A stretch of 64,000 nt of DNA from positions 1 to 64,000 of the forward strand of contig NZ_AFPJ01000042.1 of the NCBI RefSeq assembly GCF_000220505.1. The letters are read 5' to 3'. This stretch comes from Microbulbifer agarilyticus S89. GTDB lineage: Bacteria; Pseudomonadota; Gammaproteobacteria; Pseudomonadales; Cellvibrionaceae. Positions 34,774 to 44,158 of the stretch are shown here, piece after piece; positions within the stretch are counted from its first letter, which is position 1; each line of letters starts with the position of its first letter. A program made the position numbers and the translations under genes. The notes beneath the pieces were generated by a model. It was given only the letters and a program-made list of their open reading frames with translations, was not told the DNA's origin and searched no databases.

Positions 34774-36228
34774 TCACGCCTCTGACAAATAAACCGTTTT
34801 CTTATCCACGTACTGCTCAAGCCCGTAGCGGCCATCTTCGCCACCGATGCCGGAAAGCTTCCAACCATTGTGGAAACCCTGGTGTTGCTCACCAATACCG
34901 CGATTCACGTAAACCTCACCAACTTCCATCTCGGCTACGGCCTGGTGGATGTAACGCAGGTTCTCGGTAAACAGATAAGCGGACAGACCGTATTCACTGT
35001 CGTTGGTATGGTTGATGGCTTCCTCGATACTGGAGATCTTTACGATCGGCAGAATCGGCCCGAAGGTTTCCTCATGTACCAGCACGTTGTCCTGCTGCAC
35101 ATTGGTCAATACCGTCGGTTCATACCAGTTGCCACCTTCGAAACCAGCGACATCCGCAGGTTTGCCACCGATCAACAGCTCCGCCCCCTGGGCAATACTT
35201 TGCTGCACCAGCTCGTGGATATGTTCGATTTCGCGCGCATTGACCTTCGGTCCCATCTGCGTCGCTTCATCAAGCGGGTTGCCGACATTCAGTGCTTTTA
35301 CTTTCGGCAGGAATTTGTCCATAAAGGCGTCGTACACGCTTTCGTGGACATACAAACGCTCGGCACAGGTACACACCTGGCCGCAGTTGGCATAACGGGT
35401 CCACAGCGCCGCTTCCGCAGCTTTCTCCAGGTCCGCATCTTCCATCACGATAAACGGCGCCTTGCCACCCAGCTCCAGCATAACGGGAATCATGTGCTTG
35501 CCGCTGGCCTGATGAATCACCTGGCCGGCGCGGGTACTTCCAGTCATGGTAATCATGGCAGTGAGCGGACTTTCACAGAGCGCCTGGCCAACAACGGAGC
35601 CCTGACCATTCACAATGTTCAGCACACCGGCGGGAATGCCCACGTCGTTAGCAATGCGCCCCAGCTCCATGGTGGTGAGCGGCGTTTCCTGTGTAGGTTT
35701 GATAACGATGCTGTTACCGGTAATCAATGCCGGGCCAATTTTCCGGCCTGCCAACGCCAAGGGAAAATTCCACGCAGTAATCGCGACCACGACGCCGCGG
35801 GGCACCTTGTGGATATAGATTTTTTCGTCTTCGTTGTCGGAAGGCAAAATATCGCCTTCCAGCGTCAACGCGTTGTCACAGGCGTACTCGATAAACGTCG
35901 CGGTAGCATTCACTTCGTCGCGGGCAACGCCAATCAGCTTGCCCTGCTCTTTCACCAGCAGCTCGGCGAGGCCTTCGGTCTCCGCGCGAATTGCCACAGC
36001 AAACTTGCGCAGCAGCGCTGCACGGTCGCGCGCCGTGCGCTTGGCCCAAGACTTTTGCGCTTGCTTGGCATTGCTAAGTGCGCACTCGGCATCTTCAGCA
36101 CAGCCCTTGGGGATACTACCCAGTACCTCACCAGTGCTCGGGTTTAATACGTCAATGACGCCGTCTGCCTCGGAGGCAACGTATTCGCCATTGATAAAGT
36201 TCACATTGTTTTTCAGTTCTAGCGACAT
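34774..36228 (-). CDS. aldehyde dehydrogenase, AldA-like (candidate 3,6-anhydro-L-galactose dehydrogenase)
   Basis: About 484 residues of the NAD(P)-dependent ALDH superfamily, closest in style to lactaldehyde/glycolaldehyde dehydrogenases. Catalytic N154 ([10 protein letters not shown]), E252 (LELGGKAPF) and C286 ([10 protein letters not shown]) are intact. The ATG at 36228 follows GGGGAGAT; a 16-codon extension would overlap the SDR gene. Last gene of an operon with a 3,6-anhydro-galactonate cycloisomerase, a zinc dehydrogenase and a KduD-like SDR, so the natural role is oxidation of 3,6-anhydro-L-galactose to its acid. A second ALDH at 52428-53888 is a competitor for that role. Confidence 0.87.
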   Translation of the reverse strand: MSLELKNNVNFINGEYVASEADGVIDVLNPSTGEVLGSIPKGCAEDAECALSNAKQAQKSWAKRTARDRAALLRKFAVAIRAETEGLAELLVKEQGKLIGVARDEVNATATFIEYACDNALTLEGDILPSDNEDEKIYIHKVPRGVVVAITAWNFPLALAGRKIGPALITGNSIVIKPTQETPLTTMELGRIANDVGIPAGVLNIVNGQGSVVGQALCESPLTAMITMTGSTRAGQVIHQASGKHMIPVMLELGGKAPFIVMEDADLEKAAEAALWTRYANCGQVCTCAERLYVHESVYDAFMDKFLPKVKALNVGNPLDEATQMGPKVNAREIEHIHELVQQSIAQGAELLIGGKPADVAGFEGGNWYEPTVLTNVQQDNVLVHEETFGPILPIVKISSIEEAINHTNDSEYGLSAYLFTENLRYIHQAVAEMEVGEVYVNRGIGEQHQGFHNGWKLSGIGGEDGRYGLEQYVDKKTVYLSEA

Positions 36229-36232
36229 GGGC

Positions 36233-36997
36233 TTATCTCCCCATCCAGCCACCGTCCACCAACAGGACGCTGCCATTCATGTAGTTAGAGGCTTCGGATG
36301 CCAGGAAGACTACCGGCCCCTTGAAGTCTGCGGGTTCGCCCCAGCGCCCCTGGGGGATACGGGCGAGGATGCTCGCCGCACGCTCGCTGTCTTCGCGTAG
36401 CGCCTGGGTGTTATCGGTGGCGATATATCCCGGGGCAATCGCATTCACGTTAACGCCCTTGGAAGCCCATTCATTGGACAGCGCCATGGCGATTTGCCCA
36501 ATCGCACCTTTACTCGCGGCGTAACCCGGAACAGTAATACCACCCTGGAAAGTCAGCAGCGACGCGGTGAAAATAATTTTCCCAGCGCCGCGCGCGACCA
36601 TTTCCTTGCCGATTTCGCGGCTCAAAATAAACTGTGCGTTCAGGTTAACTTCGATCACCTTATCCCACAGGTCGTCACCGTGCTCTGCCGCCGGGGCGCG
36701 CAAAATCGTACCGGCATTGTTTACCAAGATATCGATTTGCGGGTGTTCGCTTTTAACCTTGTCGATAAAACCATACAGCGAGTTGCGGTCTGAAAAATCG
36801 CACTGGTAGGGAAAAAACTGCTGACCCGCGGCTGCCACCTCGCGGCCCACTTCAGAGTCACTTAAATCCAGGTTGGCAGATACGCCGATCACGTCCGCAC
36901 CCGCTTCTGCCAGAGCGACCGCCATGGCTTTACCAATACCGCGATTACAACCGGTAACCAGGGCTTTTTTACCGGCGAGACTAAATTGCTGCAACAT
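36233..36997 (-). CDS. kduD: KduD-like SDR oxidoreductase (2-deoxy-D-gluconate 3-dehydrogenase family)
   Basis: 254-residue short-chain dehydrogenase. Cofactor motif [17 protein letters not shown] at 93-96, catalytic S146, Y159 and K163 ([11 protein letters not shown]) and C-terminal LVDGGWMGR are present. Closest in style to KduD, which interconverts 2,5-diketo-3-deoxy-gluconate and 2-keto-3-deoxy-gluconate. In anhydrogalactose breakdown such an enzyme would reduce the diketo acid to KDG after the zinc dehydrogenase oxidises L-KDGal. It is 4 bp from the ALDH start and 30 bp after the zinc dehydrogenase. Assignment to this exact step is inference. Confidence 0.85.
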   Translation of the reverse strand: MLQQFSLAGKKALVTGCNRGIGKAMAVALAEAGADVIGVSANLDLSDSEVGREVAAAGQQFFPYQCDFSDRNSLYGFIDKVKSEHPQIDILVNNAGTILRAPAAEHGDDLWDKVIEVNLNAQFILSREIGKEMVARGAGKIIFTASLLTFQGGITVPGYAASKGAIGQIAMALSNEWASKGVNVNAIAPGYIATDNTQALREDSERAASILARIPQGRWGEPADFKGPVVFLASEASNYMNGSVLLVDGGWMGR

Positions 36998-37027
36998 CGT
37001 TTTACTCTCTAAATTATTTCTGGAGGA

Positions 37028-38059
37028 TCAGTCCTCAGCACCACACGCAACCAGAGCTTTCATGCCAGATGGATTACCATCCATACTAGCGAAGGCGCTG
37101 CCAATGTCGTTTAGTTGCGCCACTTTGCTGATAAACGGCACCAGGTCGATCTTGCCTTTGGCAACCATGTCGATCGCCTGTTCAAAATCCTGCGCTTCGT
37201 ACACACGTGCACCCACCAGCTCCAGCTCACGCCAGAAGAACTTGAACAGGTCCAGCTGCGGCTTTTGACTGTGGATCGCAACCATGCAAATTCGCCCGCG
37301 CACGGCGGCAATTTCGGTCATGGCGTCAATTGCCGGCTGCACACCAGAGACCTCGAACACCACATCGGCGCCCTTGCCTTGGGTCCAGTCTTCCACCGCG
37401 GCGGTGAGATCCTGTTCCAGCGGGTTAACCGCCAGTGCACCGGTCTGTTCCGCAAATGCGCGACGTTCTGGACTCGGCTCAGACACCATCACCTCAGCGC
37501 CAATACCCAAAGCAACCTGCGCCACCAATTGCCCGATAGGGCCACCGCCTAGAATGACCGCTTTCTCACCCGCCTTGAGGCGCGCACGGGAAATATCGTG
37601 GCACGCCACGGCCAGCGGCTCGATCAGCGCGCCCTGCTTTAGCGAAACGTTTTCCGGCAACTTGTGCAGGGTGCGGGCTTTTACATTCCAGAAGCTCTGG
37701 AACGCACCGACAGAGTCGATACCCATGAATTTCAGATTGTGGCAAACGTGGCTGTGGCCCTCATTACAGGCCGGGCAATCACCGCAAAAGTCGAGTGGGC
37801 GCACTACTACGCGATCTCCGACTGAGTACCCTTCCACACCTTCGCCAACGGCGTCGACCACCCCAGACATCTCGTGGCCGACGACTTGAGGCGGCTGTAC
37901 ACGCTGGTCCATCACACCGTGATAGATGTGCATATCGGTTCCGCAGATACCGACATAACCCACTTTAAGGCGCACCTCGCCGGCTGCAGGCGCTTCGCAG
38001 CGTCCTTCCACAACTTCAAAGGATTTGTTGCCAACATACTGAGCAGCTTGAGCTTGCAT
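37028..38059 (-). CDS. zinc-dependent MDR alcohol dehydrogenase (candidate L-KDGal 5-dehydrogenase)
   Basis: 343 residues of the medium-chain dehydrogenase family. Catalytic zinc ligands appear in GICGTDMHIYHG and VGHEMSGVV; the structural zinc loop is CGDCPACNEGHSHVC (near 92-106); the Rossmann motif is VILGGGPIGQLVAQVAL near residue 168. Relatives include L-iditol, threonine and L-galactonate dehydrogenases. Between the cycloisomerase and a KduD-like SDR, its likely task is oxidation of 2-keto-3-deoxy-L-galactonate at C5. The gene follows the cycloisomerase by 12 bp. Confidence 0.87.
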   Translation of the reverse strand: MQAQAAQYVGNKSFEVVEGRCEAPAAGEVRLKVGYVGICGTDMHIYHGVMDQRVQPPQVVGHEMSGVVDAVGEGVEGYSVGDRVVVRPLDFCGDCPACNEGHSHVCHNLKFMGIDSVGAFQSFWNVKARTLHKLPENVSLKQGALIEPLAVACHDISRARLKAGEKAVILGGGPIGQLVAQVALGIGAEVMVSEPSPERRAFAEQTGALAVNPLEQDLTAAVEDWTQGKGADVVFEVSGVQPAIDAMTEIAAVRGRICMVAIHSQKPQLDLFKFFWRELELVGARVYEAQDFEQAIDMVAKGKIDLVPFISKVAQLNDIGSAFASMDGNPSGMKALVACGAED

Positions 38060-38071
38060 GAAAATTACCTG

Positions 38072-39211
38072 TTATGTGTACTTGACCAGATGTGGTCGCA
38101 GCAGTGCATCATCAAACACCACGCCGGTGCCGGGCTCATTGGAGGCAACAGCGCGGCCGTCCTGCAACACGATGGGGCGGGTGGTGTATTCATCAATTGG
38201 GAAAGAGTGAACTTCCAGGTAGCCTGCGTGTGGTTGGCTCGCCATCAGTGACACATGCAGCTCGTGCATACCGTGGCTGCACACTGGCAGGTTGTGGGCG
38301 TAGGCCAACTCGGCAACTTTCAACCAACCGGTGATACCGCCGATATTCGATGCGTCCGGCTGCAGAAAGCCGAGCTTCGACTGCGCAATCGCGTAAGTAA
38401 ATTCGTGGATGGTGTGCAGGTTTTCGCCCATTGCCAACGGAATATTGATCGCCTCGGCAATACGGCCGTAACCGAGATAGTCATCGGGGATGGTGGGCTC
38501 TTCAAACCAGGTAATATCGCAGTGGTCGATGGCGCGCCCGAAACGAACGGCCTGCTCCACGGTCATGGAGTAATTGGCATCCACCATAAAAATGGCATCG
38601 TCGCCGATCAGCTTGCGTACCGCTTCCACCCGCGCCACATCTTCCCGGTAATCATCCTTACCGACCTTGATCTTGACCGCGTTAAAACCGCGCGCAAGGT
38701 AGCTGGAAATATTGTCGAGCAGTTTGGCTTCGCTGAAATTCAGGTCGATGCCACCGGCGTAACACTTGGTGGTGTTGTCCGCACCACCGGCCACCTTCCA
38801 CAGCGGCATGCCTAGGCGTTTGCAGCGCAGGTCCCAAAGGGCGATATCCACGGCGGACAGTGCAAAGCTCAGCAGACCACCGCGACCCACGTAGTGCAGG
38901 TGCGACTGAATTTCTTCCCAAGCAGCACCGATTTCATTGGCATCCTTACCCTCCAGCAAGGGCTGAATATCGTCTTGCAGCAGGGAATAGATGGCACGGC
39001 CACCGCGCCCACCCGTGTAGGTATAGCCAACCCCCTCCAGGCCATCATTACAACGTACGCGGAACACCAGCAGCTCGAAATGGGTGTGGTCACCATGGCG
39101 GGCGTCAGAGAGCACTTCGGCCAGAGGTATCTGGTAGTACTCGACTTTTGTAGCGGCAATCGCGCTCGCGGGTAGCAGCGCGGACGCCTGCTCTTGCACT
39201 TCCATCAGCAT
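38072..39211 (-). CDS. 3,6-anhydro-L-galactonate cycloisomerase (enolase superfamily)
   Basis: About 379 residues of the mandelate racemase/muconate lactonizing group. Near the N-terminus it has VLSDARHGDHTHFELLVF and GVGYTYTGGRGG, text I associate with the anhydrogalactonate cycloisomerase of agar-degrading Vibrio. The base motif is K180-x-K182 (VKIKVGK), metal ligands D211, E237 and E263, and H313 in CSHGMHELH. It opens the anhydro ring to give 2-keto-3-deoxy-L-galactonate. ATG at 39211 follows GGGG by seven bases. First gene of the operon; predicted promoter and operator lie 58-85 bp upstream. Confidence 0.88.
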   Translation of the reverse strand: MLMEVQEQASALLPASAIAATKVEYYQIPLAEVLSDARHGDHTHFELLVFRVRCNDGLEGVGYTYTGGRGGRAIYSLLQDDIQPLLEGKDANEIGAAWEEIQSHLHYVGRGGLLSFALSAVDIALWDLRCKRLGMPLWKVAGGADNTTKCYAGGIDLNFSEAKLLDNISSYLARGFNAVKIKVGKDDYREDVARVEAVRKLIGDDAIFMVDANYSMTVEQAVRFGRAIDHCDITWFEEPTIPDDYLGYGRIAEAINIPLAMGENLHTIHEFTYAIAQSKLGFLQPDASNIGGITGWLKVAELAYAHNLPVCSHGMHELHVSLMASQPHAGYLEVHSFPIDEYTTRPIVLQDGRAVASNEPGTGVVFDDALLRPHLVKYT

Positions 39212-39268
39212 GGAGGAACCCCAAAATCCGTGTCTTGTTATTAGAACTTCATTGATACAACGTCGACT

Positions 39269-39296
39269 ATTGTAGATTGTTAACAATATTCGTCAA
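39269..39296 (-). promoter_or_regulatory. predicted promoter of the cycloisomerase operon
   Basis: On the minus strand TTGACG (39291-39296), a 16-base spacer and TACAAT (39269-39274). The operator copy C fills the spacer and the -10 box, an arrangement expected for repression. Confidence 0.6.
39270..39286 (+). promoter_or_regulatory. operator-like element, copy C
   Basis: TTGTAGATTGTTAACAA, containing the perfect 12-bp palindrome ATTGTTAACAAT when one flanking base is added. It lies between -35 and -10 of the predicted cycloisomerase promoter. Confidence 0.65.
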
Positions 39297-39434
39297 TCAC
39301 TTTTTACCGTGCTTCTGGAAACAATATGAAAACAGCGCACACGCACGAAGTGAGAGCGCGAAACCCGCCTCAAGACTACTAGGCGGAAATCACTTTCTGA
39401 CAAAAGAGCTAACAGAGATTGATAGACAAGCATT

Positions 39435-39451
39435 TTGTCAACAATCTACAG
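39435..39451 (-). promoter_or_regulatory. operator-like element, copy D
   Basis: On the minus strand CTGTAGATTGTTGACAA, matching copy C at 14 of 17 positions. It is 165 bp upstream of copy C and outside any predicted promoter I could find. Confidence 0.55.
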
Positions 39452-39515
39452 TCATCTAACAGAAATGTAAACGTTATTGTTGCCCCAATTGGACATAACT
39501 GCTTGTTTTGAAACA

Positions 39516-39547
39516 AAAAAGCGCGCTACCCGGCGGGCAGCGCGCTC
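39516..39547 (-). terminator. rho-independent terminator of the GH50 agarase gene
   Basis: Long stem AGCGCGCT/AGCGCGCT with an 11-base GC-rich loop, followed on the minus strand by a T run, 53 bp after the agarase stop codon. Confidence 0.87.
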
Positions 39548-39599
39548 TCAAAGGACGGAGGATTAGGAACCGCCACCCTAGCCGGCCAAATGGGTGGAA

Positions 39600-42053
39600 T
39601 TAGTCTTCCGACCGCGCACCACCGAAGCGACGCTCGTAGAGCCCTTCGTGGACTTCTTTGGCCGCCTTGACCATTTCCACATATGGGACGTCCGCAACCG
39701 ACACAAAGCCGTTGGCATAGTTCTCACCATCGTAGGCGCGGCCAGTAATCGGCGAGTCCATGTACTGGAACATATGCACACCGACGAACCAGGGGTTGTC
39801 GATAAACGAGTGCATATAGTTCTTGAACATGCGGCCACGATCTTTCTGATCCGAGGAAATAACGATACCCGGGTGGAAATGGCCCTGATCATCGGAGCCG
39901 AAGCTGAACTCACCAATCAGGCTCGGCTTGTCGATCTCCGCCAGGAACGCCCACTTGGATGGGACCAGGCCCTCTTCGTACAGGTTGTAGCTGATAATGT
40001 CGACGTTTTTACCCGCCGCCTTGACGATTTCCGGAGGCATGCCCCAGCTTGGCAAACGGGAGCCCAGGTACAGGTGGTTGGGCAGCACAGACTTCATCGC
40101 CTTGTTAATCGTGCCGAAGTACTGATTGCCGTATTCGAACAACAGAGTGGCGTAGTCTTCCAGCTGCGCATCGGTGCTCACACTGGAGTCCATGCCCTTG
40201 TCGAACGCCTCCCACGAAGCGACCTGCTTGTCCCAGGCCTTGTTCAGCGCGTCAATGTTTCCGTATTTTTCTTTCAGAACTTTACTGAAGGCAACCTTGG
40301 CCGGCGTATCTGCCGCGTCCCGCGACAGTGCATTGATCACAATACCGTAATGCAGCTCATTGGATTCCAGACGGCCAAAGCTCTGCTCATTGTCGAAGAA
40401 AATACCCATACACCATGGGCTGGCATTAATCTGCTCGCTGACGGATTCCGCCGCAACCACAGCGCGGGCATAAAAACGCGGGTCGTAAGGGTCCGGTACC
40501 GGATGCCAGAAATCAAAGCCGCTAGAAAGCGTGCTGAATTCACCGATGATGTCTGCAAACGCAACGAACGGAATACGCTCTTCCTTGTAGTAGGAATCCG
40601 CTGCCCAGTTACCCAGGGAAGTAAAGCCCCAGTCCAGCATGCGATCGATGGTAACTTTCTGCCACGTATCCAGGTAAGACTCCGGATACGTCTCGCCGTA
40701 GCGACGCTCCAGATTGGCGCTGTAGAAGCTAAAGGTCTCCCCGTGCTTCAACGGGCCAGACTGGGTTTCGCGACGGTAACCATAGTGATTCCCCAGTGGG
40801 TCGTCATAGCCCGGCAGCCATTCGAACATATCCGCGCGGGTCTGGGAGATCAACTCGCGGGTGGCCCAGGCCTTCTCATCCACACGATTCAGCGGCTGGT
40901 CATCTTCGGCAATCACGTCTTCTGCGCTGCGCTTCGGGATCAGCGCCTGATCGTAGTCATAACCAGTAATGGTAGAGGAATTCGACAGGCGGATAATATC
41001 GATACCGGTGGAGAAATAGAGATAGCCTTCCGGGTCCACCAGCGCCCACTTGCCATTGACCTTTTCGGTACGGAAGTAACCGGTCGCTTCGAGCTTTGGC
41101 CCGTTTTTCCAGCCGCTGAACTTAGAGCGATCTGCGTTCGGCTCACCGGACAAGCTTGCCAGCTCCGCTTCAACAACCTGCTGCAACTGCTCGTCAGAGT
41201 GAATCTTGCCGACGTAATCCACCTTGGCATTCTGACCATATTGATCCAGCAGCCCGCTGAGGAAATTCTTATCCATTTCCGGGTTCGCACGCAGGCGCAG
41301 GTTATCAATGGTGTACTGGCGGTCGCTCAGACTGCCATCAGAGCCAAAAGAAATTTGGGTAATTCCGCTCAAATCCAACAGTTTTTTGCCCCAGAAGGAA
41401 TGCAGCATGATGTCATCAGACTGCCAAGTGGGTGGGTTGGAGCGGAGGCCGGAGGCAAAGTTGAATTCATTCTGTGCTGCGGCCTTGGGGTCTTCCTGAT
41501 CATGCCCGTGCAGCTTCGCGTAGTAAGTGCGCGCTACGCCGTCCGCTGGGACAACCAGTCCACGTGTGTAGAAATCCCCGTTTTTGTCTGCCATGGTGAC
41601 GTCGATTTGGACAGACTCTTCGCCATCGTTGGAAACATCAAAGGCCAAGTTAAAATCGGAAAACTCACTCCAGTCCCAGGCCTCTGCCGGTTGAATGACA
41701 AGCCCCGCGTTATTGTGCTCGGCAAGTTTCAGCTTGACCTGCAGCGCTTTGCCACCGGCACCATCATCCACCAGAGCCGCGGTACCGTTGTTCACCTGCA
41801 CCGACGCGGGCACACCATCCTTATCAAACCCTTCCAGCACAAAGTCTTCTGCCAGCAGGTTGGAATCCGCACCAGACACTGCACCGTCTTTTTGCGCACC
41901 ACTTCTTTGTGCACTATCGCCCTGCTCTGCGGAACAGGCGGCCAAACCGCCCAATGTCGCCGCGGTTATGGCGAGGGCCAGCACAGAACGAATCAAAGGT
42001 GTTGAATGTGACACGGCGGCCGACGCTTTAGCGGCTGCTTTTTTGGTTTCCAT
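39600..42053 (-). CDS. GH50 beta-agarase, lipoprotein
   Basis: About 817 residues. After a long charged N-terminus, the signal ends at lipobox GLAAC, so the enzyme is probably lipid-anchored. A beta-sandwich, carbohydrate-binding-like region (roughly residues 55-250) precedes the GH50 TIM barrel. Catalytic glutamates are in GIFFDNEQSFG and SLIGEFSFG. GH50 enzymes release mainly neoagarobiose from agarose and neoagaro-oligosaccharides. The ATG at 42053 follows GGAA at good spacing; a GTG four codons earlier is possible. It follows the dgoD-type gene on the same strand and has its own terminator. Clearly paralogous to the enzyme at 60442-62799. Confidence 0.93.
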   Translation of the reverse strand: METKKAAAKASAAVSHSTPLIRSVLALAITAATLGGLAACSAEQGDSAQRSGAQKDGAVSGADSNLLAEDFVLEGFDKDGVPASVQVNNGTAALVDDGAGGKALQVKLKLAEHNNAGLVIQPAEAWDWSEFSDFNLAFDVSNDGEESVQIDVTMADKNGDFYTRGLVVPADGVARTYYAKLHGHDQEDPKAAAQNEFNFASGLRSNPPTWQSDDIMLHSFWGKKLLDLSGITQISFGSDGSLSDRQYTIDNLRLRANPEMDKNFLSGLLDQYGQNAKVDYVGKIHSDEQLQQVVEAELASLSGEPNADRSKFSGWKNGPKLEATGYFRTEKVNGKWALVDPEGYLYFSTGIDIIRLSNSSTITGYDYDQALIPKRSAEDVIAEDDQPLNRVDEKAWATRELISQTRADMFEWLPGYDDPLGNHYGYRRETQSGPLKHGETFSFYSANLERRYGETYPESYLDTWQKVTIDRMLDWGFTSLGNWAADSYYKEERIPFVAFADIIGEFSTLSSGFDFWHPVPDPYDPRFYARAVVAAESVSEQINASPWCMGIFFDNEQSFGRLESNELHYGIVINALSRDAADTPAKVAFSKVLKEKYGNIDALNKAWDKQVASWEAFDKGMDSSVSTDAQLEDYATLLFEYGNQYFGTINKAMKSVLPNHLYLGSRLPSWGMPPEIVKAAGKNVDIISYNLYEEGLVPSKWAFLAEIDKPSLIGEFSFGSDDQGHFHPGIVISSDQKDRGRMFKNYMHSFIDNPWFVGVHMFQYMDSPITGRAYDGENYANGFVSVADVPYVEMVKAAKEVHEGLYERRFGGARSED

Positions 42054-42153
42054 CGTCTTTTCCACGTCTAATTATTGATATGTATTTCCTGAAGAAATCG
42101 TCGTTCGTATCGCGACTGCCCTTTTCAATTGAAAAAAGCCAACAAACGATTTC

Positions 42154-43308
42154 TTACCAATTGGTATAGCTACCGTCGGGTTTGTAGAGGCGCGGTGCCT
42201 CCCAAAATTTAAACGACTGCTCGGCAATCAATTCTTCGTTTACATCGATACCGAGACCGGGCGCGTCATCCACCTGGTAAACCCGATTCACTTCTTGCGG
42301 CCGGTTGATAAAGTACTTGTCGTGATCAGACTTGTTGCTATCGTAGGGAGCGATTTCGCACCACGCCAGATTCGGTACCGCGGCACACATCTGGATGGTT
42401 GCGGCGGTGCACACCGGGCCCAACGGGTCGTGCGGCATAATGTCGATGTAATGACTCTCCGCCATTGCCGCCACCTTCATGGCCTCGGTCAAGCCGCCGA
42501 CATTACACACATCGATACGGGCGAAATTGGTGAGGTCACTTTCGATGTAAGGCATGAAGTCCCACTTGCTGGCAAACTCTTCACCAATTGCAAACGGCAC
42601 ATTCGTCAATTTGCGCAGACCCTGATAGGCAGTCACCGACTGGTCGCGAATGGGTTCTTCAAGAAAGTCGAGCACCCCTTCTCCCAACTTCTGGCAAAAA
42701 CTTGCGGTTTCCGCCACGGAGAGTCGGTGGTGGTAGTCGATGCCCAGCACCAGCTCTTCGCCGAGTTCCTGACGAATTTCTTTCAAGCTACCGGCCGCCG
42801 CCGCAATGGATTTGCGCACATCGAATGTGGTGGGTTCGGTAGGGCTACCGTGCTCACCTGTAGTCGCGCGAATCACTTCCCAACCCTGCTCGCGCAATGC
42901 ACGGAAGTCATCCATCAGCGCCTGACCCATGGGCTTGGTAGACGTGACGAACAGCGGAATTTCGTTGCGCTGCTTGCCGCCCAGCAATTGATAGGTCGGC
43001 ACGCTCAGCGCCTTGCCGGCGATATCCCACAACGCGATATCAATGGCGGAAATTGCAGCGGTCAGCACGCGACCGCCCTCGAAATACTGACTGCGGTACA
43101 TCTCTTGCCACAGCGCGCCAATATTGCGCGCGTCGCGGCCAATCAGAAAATCACGATAGTGTTTTACCGCACCCGCAACCGCTAACTCACGACTGGAAAG
43201 GCCGGATTCACCCCAACCGTAAACGCCCTCATCGGTCTCCACCTTTACCAGGCACAAGTTCCGGTGCCCAACCCAAACCGGGTATACCTTGATATCGGAA
43301 ATCTTCAT
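42154..43308 (-). CDS. dgoD: galactonate dehydratase-like enzyme (enolase superfamily)
   Basis: 384 residues of the mandelate racemase/muconate lactonizing group. D191 and H193 in GIDYHHRLS, E217/E218 in FLEEPI, E243 in IGEEF and H293 in PHDPLGP match the metal and acid/base positions of D-galactonate dehydratase. The lysine usually found on the second barrel strand is missing: the text reads VIRATTGEHG. It probably dehydrates D-galactonate to KDGal, which DgoK and DgoA then process. 25 bp downstream of the SDR gene. The unusual second strand leaves room for another sugar acid, so the symbol is tentative. Confidence 0.8.
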   Translation of the reverse strand: MKISDIKVYPVWVGHRNLCLVKVETDEGVYGWGESGLSSRELAVAGAVKHYRDFLIGRDARNIGALWQEMYRSQYFEGGRVLTAAISAIDIALWDIAGKALSVPTYQLLGGKQRNEIPLFVTSTKPMGQALMDDFRALREQGWEVIRATTGEHGSPTEPTTFDVRKSIAAAAGSLKEIRQELGEELVLGIDYHHRLSVAETASFCQKLGEGVLDFLEEPIRDQSVTAYQGLRKLTNVPFAIGEEFASKWDFMPYIESDLTNFARIDVCNVGGLTEAMKVAAMAESHYIDIMPHDPLGPVCTAATIQMCAAVPNLAWCEIAPYDSNKSDHDKYFINRPQEVNRVYQVDDAPGLGIDVNEELIAEQSFKFWEAPRLYKPDGSYTNW

Positions 43309-43333
43309 CGCAGCCAGCCCTTCTTTGAAGCCA

Positions 43334-44107
43334 TTATTTCAGGTCATCGGTGGGACACAGACTGGCACTGAGGCCATGGTCTGCAGTGATGTTGGAGCCA
43401 GTCATGGCCCCGGAACAGGAGGACAGAAGGAAGGCGGCGATATGCCCCACTTCCTCGACCGTGTTGTACTTGTTGTCCGCGTGCATCTTGTCAAAGGATG
43501 CGGCCAGCGCAGGGCTCTCATCTGCGACCTTGGCAACCGCCTCGGTTTTCGTCAGGCCCGGGCACAAGCTGTTTACGCGAATACCTTTCTTGCCCAGGCT
43601 CCAGGCCATAGCGCGGGTCATTGCCACAATGGCGCCTTTGGTTGCGGCATACATTTCGTAGCCAGCCACACTGGCACCGGCATGATTGGAAGCGATGTTT
43701 ACAATCGCCGCACCGGCCTGCATACGCCGCGCCGCAGCCTGGCACAACAGAAATACGGAGCGCTGGTTGACTTCCCACAAGCAGTCGAGCTTGTCCAAAT
43801 CAAAATCGAGAAAGTCGCCTTCGATGGTCACGCCAGCGTTGTTCACCAGGCCATCGATACGTCCGAAGCGCGCCACCACCGACTCAATAAATGGGTCTAT
43901 CGCCGAGGCATCGCCCACATTCAACGGAAAGTAAGCACTCTCAAAACCGCGGTCCCGCAGTGTTTCAACGCGATTGCCAGCATCGTTGATATCTGCCAGA
44001 ACAACAGTGGCACCTGCCTCGGCACACACCTGTGCGATACCCCAGCCGATGCCCGCGGCAGCGCCCGTGATTACAACCACCTTCTGATCCAGCAAGGCTT
44101 TAGACAT
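43334..44107 (-). CDS. SDR family oxidoreductase (candidate D-galactose 1-dehydrogenase)
   Basis: 257-residue classical SDR. TGAAAGIGWGIA cofactor motif, D39 after the second strand (NAD preference), NNAG at 89-92, catalytic S140, Y153 and K157. C-terminal MTGSNITADHGLSA is typical. In an operon with a sugar transporter and a galactonate dehydratase, oxidation of D-galactose to its lactone is the most economical role. Other sugars, such as L-fucose or an aldose from agar, are possible. Gap to the MFS gene is 51 bp. Confidence 0.85.
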   Translation of the reverse strand: MSKALLDQKVVVITGAAAGIGWGIAQVCAEAGATVVLADINDAGNRVETLRDRGFESAYFPLNVGDASAIDPFIESVVARFGRIDGLVNNAGVTIEGDFLDFDLDKLDCLWEVNQRSVFLLCQAAARRMQAGAAIVNIASNHAGASVAGYEMYAATKGAIVAMTRAMAWSLGKKGIRVNSLCPGLTKTEAVAKVADESPALAASFDKMHADNKYNTVEEVGHIAAFLLSSCSGAMTGSNITADHGLSASLCPTDDLK

Positions 44108-44158
44108 GAAGACTACTCACTTATTTAATCGTCGCTTATCGCCGTTTGCGGTGCGCGC

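Larger units (their letters stand above)
39212..39599. other. 388-bp non-coding region upstream of the cycloisomerase operon
   Basis: Contains the promoter of the cycloisomerase operon with operator copy C, a second copy D about 165 bp further upstream, and the terminator of the GH50 agarase gene. I see no gene in it. Two operator copies at this distance would permit repression by DNA looping. Confidence 0.65.

Noticed and set aside
34870-36147. 425-codon open frame on the plus strand opposite the first ALDH gene
   Set aside because: Same reason: the minus strand encodes a complete ALDH and the antisense product has no recognisable motif.
39594-42005. 803-codon open frame on the plus strand opposite the GH50 agarase
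   Set aside because: It mirrors the agarase gene, shows no family resemblance and has no ribosome-binding site; typical shadow of a GC-biased gene.
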